In this document: one piece after another, positions 20,723 to 28,476 of the stretch | Layout: every line of letters starts with the position of its first letter | Position numbering within the stretch: position 1 is the first letter of the stretch | Assembly (NCBI GenBank): GCA_963729165.1 | Contig: CAVSMM010000010.1 | Span: 248,001 to 312,000, forward strand | Reading direction: 5' to 3' | Length of the DNA stretch: 64,000 nucleotides | Source of the DNA: JACCZX01 sp963729165 | GTDB lineage: Bacteria > Pseudomonadota > Gammaproteobacteria > Burkholderiales > Burkholderiaceae_F | The notes under the pieces: generated by a model | The model's input: the letters and a program-made list of their open reading frames with translations, nothing else | Databases searched by the model: none | What the model was told of the DNA's origin: nothing | Made by a program: the position numbers and the translations under genes

Positions 20723-21662
20723 ATGGAAGCGGAAGCCAAGTACACCTACGTCGGAATCGCGCTGATCGTGCTGGTCGCGGCACTGATTGCGGCAGTGGTG
20801 TGGCTCAATCGCGCAGGCGGTCGCGGGGATTTCAACTACTACACAATCTACTTTGAGCGGCAACCGCTCGATGGGCTGCAGATCGGCGCCGACGTCGACA
20901 TGCGCGGCATCAAGATCGGTCGCGTCGAAGACTACGATCTGCTGGCCGAGAAAATCAATCGCGTGCGCGTAACGATTCGCACCGACCGGCGCGCTCCGGT
21001 GCGCACCAATACCGTCGCGATCGTCGTCCGTAATTTCGTGACCGGCATCGCGCGCATCACGCTGATCACACCTGAGCCCGCCGGTCCGCCACTGACCGAG
21101 GTTGGCGAAGGCCAGTCGTATCCGGTGATCGCCGAAGGCGAATCGAGCTTCGACGCGATCGCCGGCAAGGTCGGTCGCATCGGCGATATTGCCGCCGAGA
21201 CGCTCGAGAACATCAATCTGCTGTCTGACCGCCGACAATCGCGCCGCTGTGACATCGTCATTGGCGAACATAAGAGAACTGACGGCCGGGCTCAATCAAC
21301 GCATGAAAGATCTCGATAAGACGTTGGTCACGATGAACTCGGCCGCGACCGAAGTCGGGCGTGCCGGAACCCGGTTTGCACAGTTGGCCGAAACCACGGG
21401 TAGCTCAGCTTCCTCCGGCGATCAAGCAGGCCGACCAGACGTTGAAAGACGTTTCAGCCGCTGCCATCGCGCTCGAGAAGCAGACCTTCGCGCTCGCGCG
21501 CACCTTATCGGACGTGGCATCATCGACTGACGAACAGTTCACGTCGCGGTGATCGAGCTGCGGGCCACCGTTGAGGCAATGACACGGCTGCTTGACCAAT
21601 TGCGTGACCCGCGCGCCGCTCTGCTCGGTCCCGGTAAAACGCAGCGAGGGCCGGGTGAGTAG
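20723..21662 (+). CDS. mlaD: MCE-domain substrate-binding protein, MlaD type (frameshifted)
   Basis: Membrane-anchored lipid-binding subunit. An N-terminal transmembrane helix (YVGIALIVLVAALIAAVVWL, residues 7-26) is followed by an MCE domain (YYTIYFERQPLDGLQIGADVDMRGIKIGRVEDYDL, then ITLITPEPAGPPL). After the MCE domain comes a long, probably coiled-coil tail. Shifts near 21225, 21405 and 21540 interrupt the tail, which reads ADNRAAVTSSLANIRELTAGLNQRMKDLDKT, then LPPAIKQADQTLKDVSAAAIALEKQTF, and should finish RDPRAALLGPGKTQRGPGE at 21662. Reassembled length is about 313 residues. The long tail is closer to PqiB/YebT-like or Burkholderia MCE proteins than to the short enterobacterial MlaD. 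Confidence 0.87.
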
Positions 21663-22317
21663 GCTGATCGCTTCGCTGGCGCTGTTGCTCGTCGCGTGCA
21701 TGGGAGCATCCGTGGCGGGCTGCTTCAGCATCGGCCTCGGTGGCGAAGGGACTGCGCTCGCGCAGTACCGCCTCGAGGATCTGTCTCCGAAGGTTCAGCC
21801 GCGCACGACGCCGATCGACCGCCGATTGCTGCTGTCCACGCTGCCGTCCGAGTCCATCGGAGATACCTATTCGATGGCCTACACAAGGGCCGCGCAGCAG
21901 CGTCAGTTCTATCAATTCGCAAGCTGGACCGATCGCCCCTCCGCGCGCGTCGTGCAATTGTTGACCGAGCGCATCGAAGCGCGCCAGCTCTTCGAATCCG
22001 TTGCGCGCCTCGGCAGCGGCGTTGGAGGAGGATTGATCCTGAATATCGGTGTCAACGAAATCGTCCACGATGTCGCCCGCGGTACTGCACGGGTCGAAGT
22101 GACTGCAGAGCTGATCGAACGTCGTGGCCGCAATTTAGTCGAGCGCAAACGCTTCATTGCTTCGGCGCCGGTAGCGCAGGAGAACGCGCCGGCGGCGGTC
22201 GCCGCGCTAAGCCGCGCGCTGACGACAGCGCTCGATGAGCTCGTGCCCTGGCTTGAGAAGACGGCAGAAGCACTACCGCCGCCCGAGCCCCGCCCTCCCC
22301 GCGACGGAAAAAGTTAG
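21655..22317 (+). CDS. ABC-type transport auxiliary lipoprotein (PqiC-like)
   Basis: Outer-membrane lipoprotein expected to dock the MCE transport system. The GTG at 21655 was chosen because it overlaps the mlaD stop and yields a proper lipoprotein signal: SRLIASLALLLVACMGASVAGC, with the lipobox VAGC placing the acylated cysteine near residue 23. The mature domain contains AQYRLEDL, RRLLLSTLPSES and the family-type YSMAYTRAAQQRQFYQFASWTDRPSARVVQLLTERIEA. These fit the PqiC/YmbA-like fold that binds outer-membrane MCE partners. The proline-rich C-terminus (PPPEPRPPRDGKS) is likely disordered. Intact frame, about 220 residues. Confidence 0.85.
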   Translation: MSRLIASLALLLVACMGASVAGCFSIGLGGEGTALAQYRLEDLSPKVQPRTTPIDRRLLLSTLPSESIGDTYSMAYTRAAQQRQFYQFASWTDRPSARVVQLLTERIEARQLFESVARLGSGVGGGLILNIGVNEIVHDVARGTARVEVTAELIERRGRNLVERKRFIASAPVAQENAPAAVAALSRALTTALDELVPWLEKTAEALPPPEPRPPRDGKS

Positions 22318-22320
22318 TCC

Positions 22321-22710
22321 ATGCGCGACCCGGACAAGCCCTCGTCGGCGCGCAATGTTCTTGGCAGCGAGTTGACTGGTTGTTGCGATTCCCCGGCGAC
22401 CGGCTTTTATCGCGACGGGTATTGCCACACCGGTCCTCAGGATATCGGCTCGCACACCGTGTGCGTAAAAGTGACGCGCGAGTTTCTCGAGTTTTCCGTC
22501 CAACGCGGTAACGACCTCGTCACGCCGCATCCCGAATTCGATTTTCCGGGACTGAAGCCCGGCGACCGTTGGTGCGTTTGCGTTGCGCGCTGGAAAGAAG
22601 CGTTCGATGCAGGCGCGGCGCCACAGGTTCTGCTGACCGCAACACACGAGAAGGCGCTCGAAGTCGTAACGCTGCAGCAGCTGAAGCGGCACGCGGCCGA
22701 CTTACAGTAG
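22321..22710 (+). CDS. DUF2237 family protein
   Basis: 129-residue protein starting three bases after the lipoprotein stop. It matches the DUF2237 (COG3651) family: RNVLGSELTGCCDSPATGFYRDGYCHTGPQDIGSHTVCV, EFLEFSVQRGNDLVTPHPEFDFPGLKPGDRWCVCVARW, and a C-terminal THEKALEVVTLQQLKRHA. Several cysteines (CC, C, C, CVC) are conserved in the family and could bind metal, but no function is established. Its position at the end of the lipid transporter run may be incidental. It is convergent with the acetyltransferase-exonuclease gene. Intact frame. Confidence 0.85.
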   Translation: MRDPDKPSSARNVLGSELTGCCDSPATGFYRDGYCHTGPQDIGSHTVCVKVTREFLEFSVQRGNDLVTPHPEFDFPGLKPGDRWCVCVARWKEAFDAGAAPQVLLTATHEKALEVVTLQQLKRHAADLQ

Positions 22711-22736
22711 GAAAGGTGTGTCGTCGCGCGAAGTTG

Positions 22737-23777
22737 TCAGGCGCCCGAATGCATCACCAGCTGTCGTAGCGCCCTCGCGTCGTCCAGCGCATGATGACGG
22801 CGCAGGTTCATCTGCTTGGTGGCGTCATCCATCTCTTCATACGAAATCGGTACGCGCTTCCAGTCGATCCCGCTCGGCAGATCCTCTCTGCCGAGCAGCT
22901 CCGTCAGCGCCCAGCGGTCATAGCCCGAGTCGCTGACGATCGTCGTCGGTGCGCGCCCCGCGCGCTCGTCGAGCCATGCGGAGAACGCTTCGGCTGCCAA
23001 TGGCAGCGGCACTGCATCGCCGTCAAGCAATGGCACGACGATGTCCTTGACGAACTCGCTCGAGCGCTCGCGACTCCAGCCCTGCACCTCGGCGTAGAAC
23101 GCCGTGGAATCAGTCGCCACCGCGCCGATGCTGATCAGCTCGGGCGTCTGCAGACTCGTGAACTCGCTATCCAGAAAAACGTAGATGCGCGCGGGATCGG
23201 GCGCCATCGGTGCCGTGGGAACCGGAAGGATGCGGAATAGCAGCACTTCGTCTGAATAGTCGCCGGGCGGTAAATGAAGCTTTTCGATCACTTCCGCTGC
23301 CGGCAAATCCGTCTCGCGAAATCCGGCGCGGCGCATCGCACGCAACGCCCGCACATTGCGACGCGACGGCCGCACGAGGAAGCGGTTGACGCCGTAATTG
23401 GTTTGCATCCAGTCGGCCAGCAGCACCAGCGCCTCTGAGCCGAGGCCGCGGCTGGTCAAACGCTTTTCGGCCAACCAAATGTCGAGCTCGACGACGTCAT
23501 TCAGCAGATCGATTGGACCGTGCGATACGCAGCCGATCTCGTCGCCGCCGGCAACGATGACGAACATGCGCCCGGCATACGGCCGTGTGCCGTCAAAATA
23601 GGCGTTGACGTACTCGGCCGAAAATTCGTCGAGAGTGGGCACCGGCCGCTCGGGATAAAACGGCGCACCCAAGGTGTTCGTCACCAGATCCGACTGCGTC
23701 AGCCACTCGTAAATACGCGGCCGATCGAGCAGCCGCGCGCGACGCAATGTTAGACGAGAACCGACTGCAACCGTCAC
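22737..23777 (-). CDS. GNAT acetyltransferase fused to a DEDDh 3'-5' exoribonuclease-like domain
   Basis: 346 residues in one intact frame with two domains. Residues 1-185 form a GNAT acetyltransferase of the RimJ/RimL kind (LTLRRARLLDRPRIYEWL, VVELDIWLAEKRLTSRGLGSEALVLL, then VRPSRRNVRALRAMRRAGF). Residues 196-346 resemble the Rv2179c-like 3'-5' exoribonuclease domain. They show IYVFLDSEFTSL with Asp203 and Glu205, ELISIGAV, SDSGYDRWAL with Asp283/Asp287, and HHALDDARAL with His328 and Asp333, a full DEDDh set. A methionine at 191 could start the nuclease alone but has no visible ribosome site, and neither other frame stops between the domains. The start overlaps the carboxypeptidase stop as ATGA. 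Substrates are unknown. Confidence 0.82.
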   Translation of the reverse strand: MTVAVGSRLTLRRARLLDRPRIYEWLTQSDLVTNTLGAPFYPERPVPTLDEFSAEYVNAYFDGTRPYAGRMFVIVAGGDEIGCVSHGPIDLLNDVVELDIWLAEKRLTSRGLGSEALVLLADWMQTNYGVNRFLVRPSRRNVRALRAMRRAGFRETDLPAAEVIEKLHLPPGDYSDEVLLFRILPVPTAPMAPDPARIYVFLDSEFTSLQTPELISIGAVATDSTAFYAEVQGWSRERSSEFVKDIVVPLLDGDAVPLPLAAEAFSAWLDERAGRAPTTIVSDSGYDRWALTELLGREDLPSGIDWKRVPISYEEMDDATKQMNLRRHHALDDARALRQLVMHSGA

Positions 23778-24928
23778 GCGCTCGACCCCGTGCGGATCAG
23801 ATGCTGACGAATCGGATCAAGCATCGCCGTGCCGAGGCGCGCACTGCGAGCCCCGCTCCATCCGAATCGCAGATCGGGCGCGTTGGCGTTGTCCTTGAAC
23901 GGCATCTCGAGCGTCAGCGACAGGCAGCCGAAGGAATGGCCGACGTACTTCGACGCCAGCTTCAGCACGTCGTCCTTGTATTTGCTGGCGTGGTAACCGT
24001 GCTCGCTTTGAAAGTCCGAACTCACCGCACGAAAGTCGGCCGCGAAAGCGTCTTGCTCAGCCGCTTGTTGCGAGGTGAAGTTGGGCAGCATCTCGCAACC
24101 AGCGACAAACACATACGGAAGATTTTCGTCACCATGAATGTCGAAGAATGCATCGCAGCCGGTCGCGTGCATCGCGTCTCGCACGCACTTCACTTCCGGG
24201 CTGCGTTCGGTCGACGGTGCCAGCCATTCCCGATTCAAGTTGGCGCCCGCCGCGTTGGTGCGCAGATTGCCAAGGACGGAGCCGTCGGGATTCATGTTGG
24301 GAACGATGTAAAAGCTGGCCGCTGTGCGCAGTCCTTGCGCGCATGCGTCGGCGTTATCGAGCAGGCGCTGCAGCACCCCTTCGACAAACCACTCGGCCAT
24401 GGTTTCGCCGGGATGCTGCCGCGCAATGATCCAAACCGGTCGCGAGCCTTGGCCAACAACGAGTGCATCGATATCACGTCCTTGAATGCTGGCGCCGAGC
24501 CGTCGCAGCCGCGCGCCGCGTGAGATGCAGTCTGCCAACAGCGCCAGATGACGTTCCCACGAATACGGCTCGAAATAAGAGATATACGACGGGCCGGGTG
24601 CGGACGGTAGGTTGATTGTCAGAACTTGCCCGTCATAGCGTGTAGGAATTCGCTCCCAATCGCGGCGGTTCCAGCTTGCGACTGCGCGGTAGTCGCGCCA
24701 TCCGTCTGGATAGGTTGTGGCGCCCGCATTCACGATTCTCAGCTCGGCGCCACTGTCTTCTGCACCGCTGACGCGAAAGTGAAACCACTGCAGGAACTCG
24801 CTCGCTTCGCCACTAGCAGCGACGTCACGGCGAATCGCGAGATCGGCGCGCGTGCCGTCGCAGGCGATCACTTCGATCGCGCCGCTATCGAACCCGTGGC
24901 TGACTTCCATCTCGATGACGCCGCTCAA
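23774..24928 (-). CDS. M14-type cytosolic carboxypeptidase
   Basis: Zinc metallocarboxypeptidase of the cytosolic carboxypeptidase (CCP/AGTPBP1-like) branch of M14. Residues 1-120 form the N-terminal beta domain typical of that branch (FLQWFHFRV, YISYFEPYSWERHLAL). The peptidase domain carries the zinc motif HPGETMAEW (His172, Glu175), NMNPDGSVLGNLRTNAAGANLNREW, the third ligand in FFDIHGDE (His265) and the catalytic glutamate in LTLEMPF (Glu341). 384 residues, no signal peptide, intact. Eukaryotic relatives remove C-terminal glutamates from tubulin and other proteins; the bacterial substrate is unknown. The next gene downstream is translationally coupled to it. Confidence 0.9.
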   Translation of the reverse strand: MSGVIEMEVSHGFDSGAIEVIACDGTRADLAIRRDVAASGEASEFLQWFHFRVSGAEDSGAELRIVNAGATTYPDGWRDYRAVASWNRRDWERIPTRYDGQVLTINLPSAPGPSYISYFEPYSWERHLALLADCISRGARLRRLGASIQGRDIDALVVGQGSRPVWIIARQHPGETMAEWFVEGVLQRLLDNADACAQGLRTAASFYIVPNMNPDGSVLGNLRTNAAGANLNREWLAPSTERSPEVKCVRDAMHATGCDAFFDIHGDENLPYVFVAGCEMLPNFTSQQAAEQDAFAADFRAVSSDFQSEHGYHASKYKDDVLKLASKYVGHSFGCLSLTLEMPFKDNANAPDLRFGWSGARSARLGTAMLDPIRQHLIRTGSSA

Positions 24929-24940
24929 ACGATGGCGAAT

Positions 24941-25546
24941 TTAAGCAATACGACACGCCTCATCGAAGTCGAGTCGCGGCGAGCGCGGGAACAGCTTGCT
25001 AGCGTCGCCATGCCCCAGGCTGCAGACGAAGTTGACTTTCAGGCTGCTGCCGGCGAAGAACGCGGCGTTGACCTTGTCGGCGTCGAAGCCGGACATCGGT
25101 CCGCAATCGAAGCCGAGTGCGCGCGCCGCAATGATGAAGTACGCGCCCTGCAGCGAGCTGTTGCGAAGCGCCGTCTCCCAAATATGCTCGGGCTTTCCGG
25201 CGAACCACGAGCGCGCAGTCTGATCGTGCGGAAAAAGGCGCGGCAGGCTCTCGTAGAACTCGAGATCCATCGCGAGGATGGCAGTGACCGGCGCCATACG
25301 CGTCTTGGCTTGATTGTTCTTGCTCATGCAAGCAACAAGCCGCTCTTTTGCATCCTCCGACTGAACGAACACGATGCGCAGCGGAGAGCAGTTGGCGCTG
25401 GTCGGCCCCCACTTCATCAGATCCCATATCTGCCGCAACGCCGAATCCATCACTTCCGTCGGCAGCCATACGTTATGCGTCCTCGCGCTGCGAAAAATCA
25501 AATCGAGGCCGCTGTCGTCGAGCCGGTGTTCTTCGTGGGTTTTCAT
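24941..25546 (-). CDS. Nitroreductase family protein, RutE-like
   Basis: FMN-dependent oxidoreductase of the nitroreductase superfamily, closest by motif to RutE (malonic semialdehyde reductase of uracil catabolism). The 201-residue protein shows an N-terminal LIFRSARTHNVWLP, the flavin/substrate segment MKWGPTSANCSPLRIVFV, and the diagnostic ARALGFDCGPMSGFDADKVNAAFF near residue 150. No other rut genes are nearby, so a general 3-oxoacid-semialdehyde or quinone reductase role is equally possible. It is the first gene of the minus-strand unit continuing into the carboxypeptidase (12-base gap) and diverges from the aminotransferase gene. Confidence 0.87.
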   Translation of the reverse strand: MKTHEEHRLDDSGLDLIFRSARTHNVWLPTEVMDSALRQIWDLMKWGPTSANCSPLRIVFVQSEDAKERLVACMSKNNQAKTRMAPVTAILAMDLEFYESLPRLFPHDQTARSWFAGKPEHIWETALRNSSLQGAYFIIAARALGFDCGPMSGFDADKVNAAFFAGSSLKVNFVCSLGHGDASKLFPRSPRLDFDEACRIA

Positions 25547-25590
25547 ATCTAGGTTGTCGAACTACGCAAAAAGTATAGTTACCCGCCCTT

Positions 25591-26745
25591 ATGCGCCCGA
25601 TTCAGACTCCCAGCAAGCTGCCTCGCGTCGGCACCACGATTTTCACCGTGATGTCGCAACTCGCGGCTAAGCACGGTGCCGTCAACCTGGGCCAGGGTTT
25701 TCCAGATTTTGATTGCGATCCCCAGTTGCAGCGGCGACTGACAAACGCGATGCAAGCCGCCCACAACCAGTACGCGCCGATGACGGGCGTGCCAGCGCTG
25801 CGCGAAGCGATTGCCAGCAAGAATCAGGCGCTATACGGGTATCGGCACGATCCGGACGCAGAAATCACCATCACCGCAGGTGCGACGCAGGCACTAATGG
25901 CGACGATTATTGCGCTGCTGCGCGCAGGTGATGAAGCGATCGTGCTGGAGCCGGCATACGACAGTTATGCGCCGGCCATCGTACTGGCAGGAGGTCAGCC
26001 GATCTTCGTCCCACTCGACCACAGTCAGGGCTATGTTCCCGACTGGGATGCGGTGCGCGCCGCGATGACCGACAAGACGCGGCTGATTCTGATCAACTTT
26101 CCACACAACCCGACCGGCCGCACTCTTAGGGACGCCGATATTCGCGCGCTGGAAAATATCGTCGAGCAGACCGGCGTGCTGGTCGTGTCGGACGAGGTCT
26201 ATGAGCACGTTGTGTTTGACGGCGTGGCGCACTGCTCGATCATGCGGTCACCGATGCTGGCAGCTCGTAGCGTCGTCATCTCCAGCTTCGGCAAGACCTT
26301 TCATACGACCGGATGGAAAGTCGGCTATGCATGCGCACCCGCTGCGATATCCGCCGAGATTCGCAAGGTCCATCAGTTCATGGTGTTCGCGGTGAACACG
26401 CCTGCGCAATACGCGTTTGCCGAGCATCTGGCCGATCCGCGCCCTTACGTCGATCTGCCCGCGTTCTATCAGGCGAAGCGCGACATGTTCGTCACCGGCC
26501 TGGCGCGTACGCCGTTTCGCGCGCTCGCGTGCGAAGGCACCTACTTCGTGCTCGCGGACTACTCGCAGATATCGGATCTTCCCGAAGCGGAGTTCGCAAA
26601 AAAGCTGATCGTGGACCACGGTGTCGCGTCGATCCCGGTGTCGGTGTTCTACGACACGCCCGTCGACCACCACGTTGTGCGCTTTTGTTTCGCGAAGCAA
26701 GACAGCACGCTGCAACAGGCGCTGGCGCGCCTGTCAACGCTCTGA
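25591..26745 (+). CDS. PLP-dependent methionine aminotransferase (YbdL-like)
   Basis: Fold-type I class I/II aminotransferase. The 384-residue protein has the early motif NLGQGFPDFDCDP, YAPMTGVPALREAIA, the nucleotide loop AGATQALMATI, the PLP aspartate in LVVSDEVYEHVVFDG, and the Schiff-base lysine in SSFGKTFHTTGWKVGY (about residue 235). The VRFCFAK segment with the carboxylate-binding arginine is near the C-terminus. The overall pattern fits E. coli YbdL, which prefers methionine with 2-oxo acids, and the kynurenine aminotransferase relatives. Intact frame. It is convergent with the DUF1178 gene, the stops being one base apart. Confidence 0.88.
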   Translation: MRPIQTPSKLPRVGTTIFTVMSQLAAKHGAVNLGQGFPDFDCDPQLQRRLTNAMQAAHNQYAPMTGVPALREAIASKNQALYGYRHDPDAEITITAGATQALMATIIALLRAGDEAIVLEPAYDSYAPAIVLAGGQPIFVPLDHSQGYVPDWDAVRAAMTDKTRLILINFPHNPTGRTLRDADIRALENIVEQTGVLVVSDEVYEHVVFDGVAHCSIMRSPMLAARSVVISSFGKTFHTTGWKVGYACAPAAISAEIRKVHQFMVFAVNTPAQYAFAEHLADPRPYVDLPAFYQAKRDMFVTGLARTPFRALACEGTYFVLADYSQISDLPEAEFAKKLIVDHGVASIPVSVFYDTPVDHHVVRFCFAKQDSTLQQALARLSTL

Positions 26746-26746
26746 G

Positions 26747-27196
26747 TTATTGCAACGGATTCTTCAGCAGATTGGCAAACGGCACCGGCATCACTTCGAT
26801 GCCTTCATCTTTCAAATCGGCCGCTTCTTCCTTCGATGCCAGCCCGCGGATCGAGCGCTTCGGCGCTTCGTCGTAATGAATGCGACGCGCTTCCTCGGGA
26901 AAGCGTTCGCCGACGTCTTCGCTGTTGACCGCGATATGCCGCGCGATTTGAACCATCATCGCGCGCATCGACTGATCGTTCGGCATCGCGACCGGTTCTT
27001 TGGCCGACGATTCAGATGCCTCATTCGAGCCGCCTAAGTTAAGACGCGGCGCAGACAGCAGTTTGCGCACTTCGGTGCTCGCGCACACCGGGCACTCGAT
27101 CATGCCTACGGCAAGCTGGCGATCGAAGTCCTCGCCCGAAGCAAACCAGCCTTCGAACGGGTGCTCCCGGTCACAACAAAGATTGAATACTTTCAT
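26747..27196 (-). CDS. DUF1178 family protein
   Basis: 149-residue protein whose start at 27196 (MKVFNLCCDREHPFEGWF) matches the DUF1178 family; the frame continues upstream but without a sensible start. The N-terminus resembles a zinc ribbon: CC at residues 7-8 and CPVCASTEVRKLLSAPRL from about residue 35. The rest is a helical domain with MMVQIARHIAVNSEDVGERFPEEARRIHY and an EAPKRSIRGLASKEEA segment. Function is unknown in the family. It is convergent with the aminotransferase and diverges from the tRNA-Leu gene. Confidence 0.88.
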   Translation of the reverse strand: MKVFNLCCDREHPFEGWFASGEDFDRQLAVGMIECPVCASTEVRKLLSAPRLNLGGSNEASESSAKEPVAMPNDQSMRAMMVQIARHIAVNSEDVGERFPEEARRIHYDEAPKRSIRGLASKEEAADLKDEGIEVMPVPFANLLKNPLQ

Positions 27197-27293
27197 CGTG
27201 TTCCACTTTCGCCGTCGGTGCATTCTAGGTCAAGCGGCATAACGGCCTAAGCCAATAAGACGACTACACAGGCGTTACCATCCCGCTCCAGCT

Positions 27294-27378
27294 GCCCGGG
27301 TGGCGAAATTGGTAGACGCACAGGACTTAAAATCCTGGGCCGAAAGGCGTGTGGGTTCGATTCCCGCCCCGGGCACCA
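27294..27378 (+). tRNA. tRNA-Leu (UAA)
   Basis: 85 nt. The acceptor stem GCCCGGG pairs perfectly with CCCGGGC, followed by discriminator A and an encoded CCA (27376-27378). The anticodon loop CTTAAAA gives anticodon TAA, read as leucine UUA/UUG. A long variable arm (GGGCCGAAAGGCGTG) is present, as required for a class II tRNA. The T-arm reads GGGTTCGATTCCC. Confidence 0.96.
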
Positions 27379-27402
27379 GTGGTTTGTGCGGATTAGCGCA
27401 CC

Positions 27403-28197
27403 TCAGCGCCGCTTGCCGGCTTCGCGTGCGGCCCAGAAGTCGGGCGCGCGCTTCTCCAGAAACGCGTTTGCACCTTCCTGTTGTTCGTACTTCCAGAACT
27501 CGGGCGTGATCATGTATCGGCGCAGCTCATCGCCCTGACCGAGTAGCGCTTTGTATTCCTCCACGAACGACGCTTTCAGTATCTTCATGCAGGTCGGCGA
27601 CAGCGCGAGAATCTCCTTGCACCATTTTTCGACCTCATCATCGAGCTGCGCGTGTGGAACGACTGTGTTGACGAGACCCATGTCCATCGCTTCCTGCGCG
27701 CTGTAGCGACGGCATAGCATCCAGATTTCGCGCGCCTTTTTTGCGCCCACGACCCGCGTCAGATAACTGACCATCGCACCACACGCCGGACTTCCCACCC
27801 TCGGACCGTTCTGTCCGAAGATTGCTTGCTCGGAAGCGATCGTCAAATCACAGAAGTAAGCCATGTGGTGCCCGCCGCCAATCGCGTAGCCATTCACGCG
27901 CGCGATCGTCGGCTTCAAACAGCGCGAGAGCGTGACGTGAAACAGATACGGCTCAAGGATCTGCCGCTCGAGTCCACCTTCTTTTTCCCAGTTGACGTCG
28001 CCGCCAGCTGAAAATGCGCGATCGCCGGCACCGGTTAAAACAACGACGCCGATATCGTCATCCGCTCCCGCTGTCTCAACAGCGAGGGTGAGCTCCTTCA
28101 GCGTATCGCCGGTGAAGGCGTTGAGCTGTTTAGGCCGATTGATCGTGATCCGCGCAACGTGATCCCGGGCTTCGTAGATGATGTCGTTGTATGCCAC
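27403..28197 (-). CDS. Enoyl-CoA hydratase/isomerase family protein (MenB/BadI-like)
   Basis: Crotonase-fold CoA-thioester enzyme, 264 residues. The GTG start at 28197 has a strong AGGAGG four bases upstream. Motifs include YEARDHVARITINRPKQLNAF, the oxyanion-hole loop GDRAFSAGGD (about 65-75), the second oxyanion/active-site block GYAIGGGHHMAYFCDLTIAS with IFGQNGPRVGS, and ARVVGAKKAREIWMLCRRYSAQEAMDMGLVN. The IFGQ.GP.VGS...KKAREIW...RRY pattern places it nearer MenB and BadI (naphthoyl- or 2-ketocyclohexanecarboxyl-CoA enzymes) than fatty-acid hydratases. No men or benzoate genes adjoin, so the substrate is open. It follows tRNA-Cys by about 40 bases on the same strand. Confidence 0.85.
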   Translation of the reverse strand: MAYNDIIYEARDHVARITINRPKQLNAFTGDTLKELTLAVETAGADDDIGVVVLTGAGDRAFSAGGDVNWEKEGGLERQILEPYLFHVTLSRCLKPTIARVNGYAIGGGHHMAYFCDLTIASEQAIFGQNGPRVGSPACGAMVSYLTRVVGAKKAREIWMLCRRYSAQEAMDMGLVNTVVPHAQLDDEVEKWCKEILALSPTCMKILKASFVEEYKALLGQGDELRRYMITPEFWKYEQQEGANAFLEKRAPDFWAAREAGKRR

Positions 28198-28239
28198 GTG
28201 ACCTCCTCGGCCCCTTCGAGAGCTGAGATCAACGGATGG

Positions 28240-28313
28240 TGGAGGCGGGGGTCGGAATCGAACCGGCGTACACGGATTTGCAGTCCGCTGCATGGCCACT
28301 CTGCCACCCCGCC
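28240..28313 (-). tRNA. tRNA-Cys (GCA)
   Basis: 74 nt on the minus strand. The acceptor stem GGCGGGG pairs with CCCCGCC, then T and an encoded CCA. The anticodon arm GCGGACTGCAAATCCGT gives anticodon GCA, and the T-arm reads CCGGTTCGATTCCG. It lies between a terminator hairpin on its 5' side and the enoyl-CoA hydratase gene on its 3' side. Confidence 0.96.
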
Positions 28314-28326
28314 ATGATCTCAAATC

Positions 28327-28351
28327 AAAAAGGGAAGCGCGCTGGCTTCCC
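28327..28351 (-). terminator. Rho-independent terminator between tRNA-Gly and tRNA-Cys
   Basis: On the minus strand a perfect 7-bp stem GGGAAGC/GCTTCCC with a 6-base loop is followed by five T residues. It lies downstream of tRNA-Gly and upstream of tRNA-Cys, so it should end the uvrC-pgsA-tRNA-Gly transcript and imply separate transcription of tRNA-Cys. Confidence 0.75.
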
Positions 28352-28365
28352 CCTCATCAAAAACT

Positions 28366-28441
28366 TGGAGCGGGAGACGAGTCTCGAACTCGCGACCTCA
28401 ACCTTGGCAAGGTTGCGCTCTACCAACTGAGCTACTCCCGC
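28366..28441 (-). tRNA. tRNA-Gly (GCC)
   Basis: 76 nt on the minus strand. The acceptor GCGGGAG pairs with CTCCCGC and ends TCCA (CCA encoded). The D-arm is GCTCAGTTGGTAGAGC, the anticodon loop TTGCCAA gives GCC, and the T-arm is GCGAGTTCGAGACTCGT. It follows pgsA by about 35 bases, the common arrangement in betaproteobacteria. Confidence 0.96.
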
Positions 28442-28476
28442 ACGAGGCTGCGAAGTATATCGAAATTGCGGCCGAC

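Noticed and set aside
4993..21662. Programmed ribosomal frameshifting or genome decay as the cause of the many broken genes
   Set aside because: Shifts occur at unrelated sites without slippery heptamers, several per gene, in genes that must be functional, and with conserved residues preserved. Indel errors explain this more simply.
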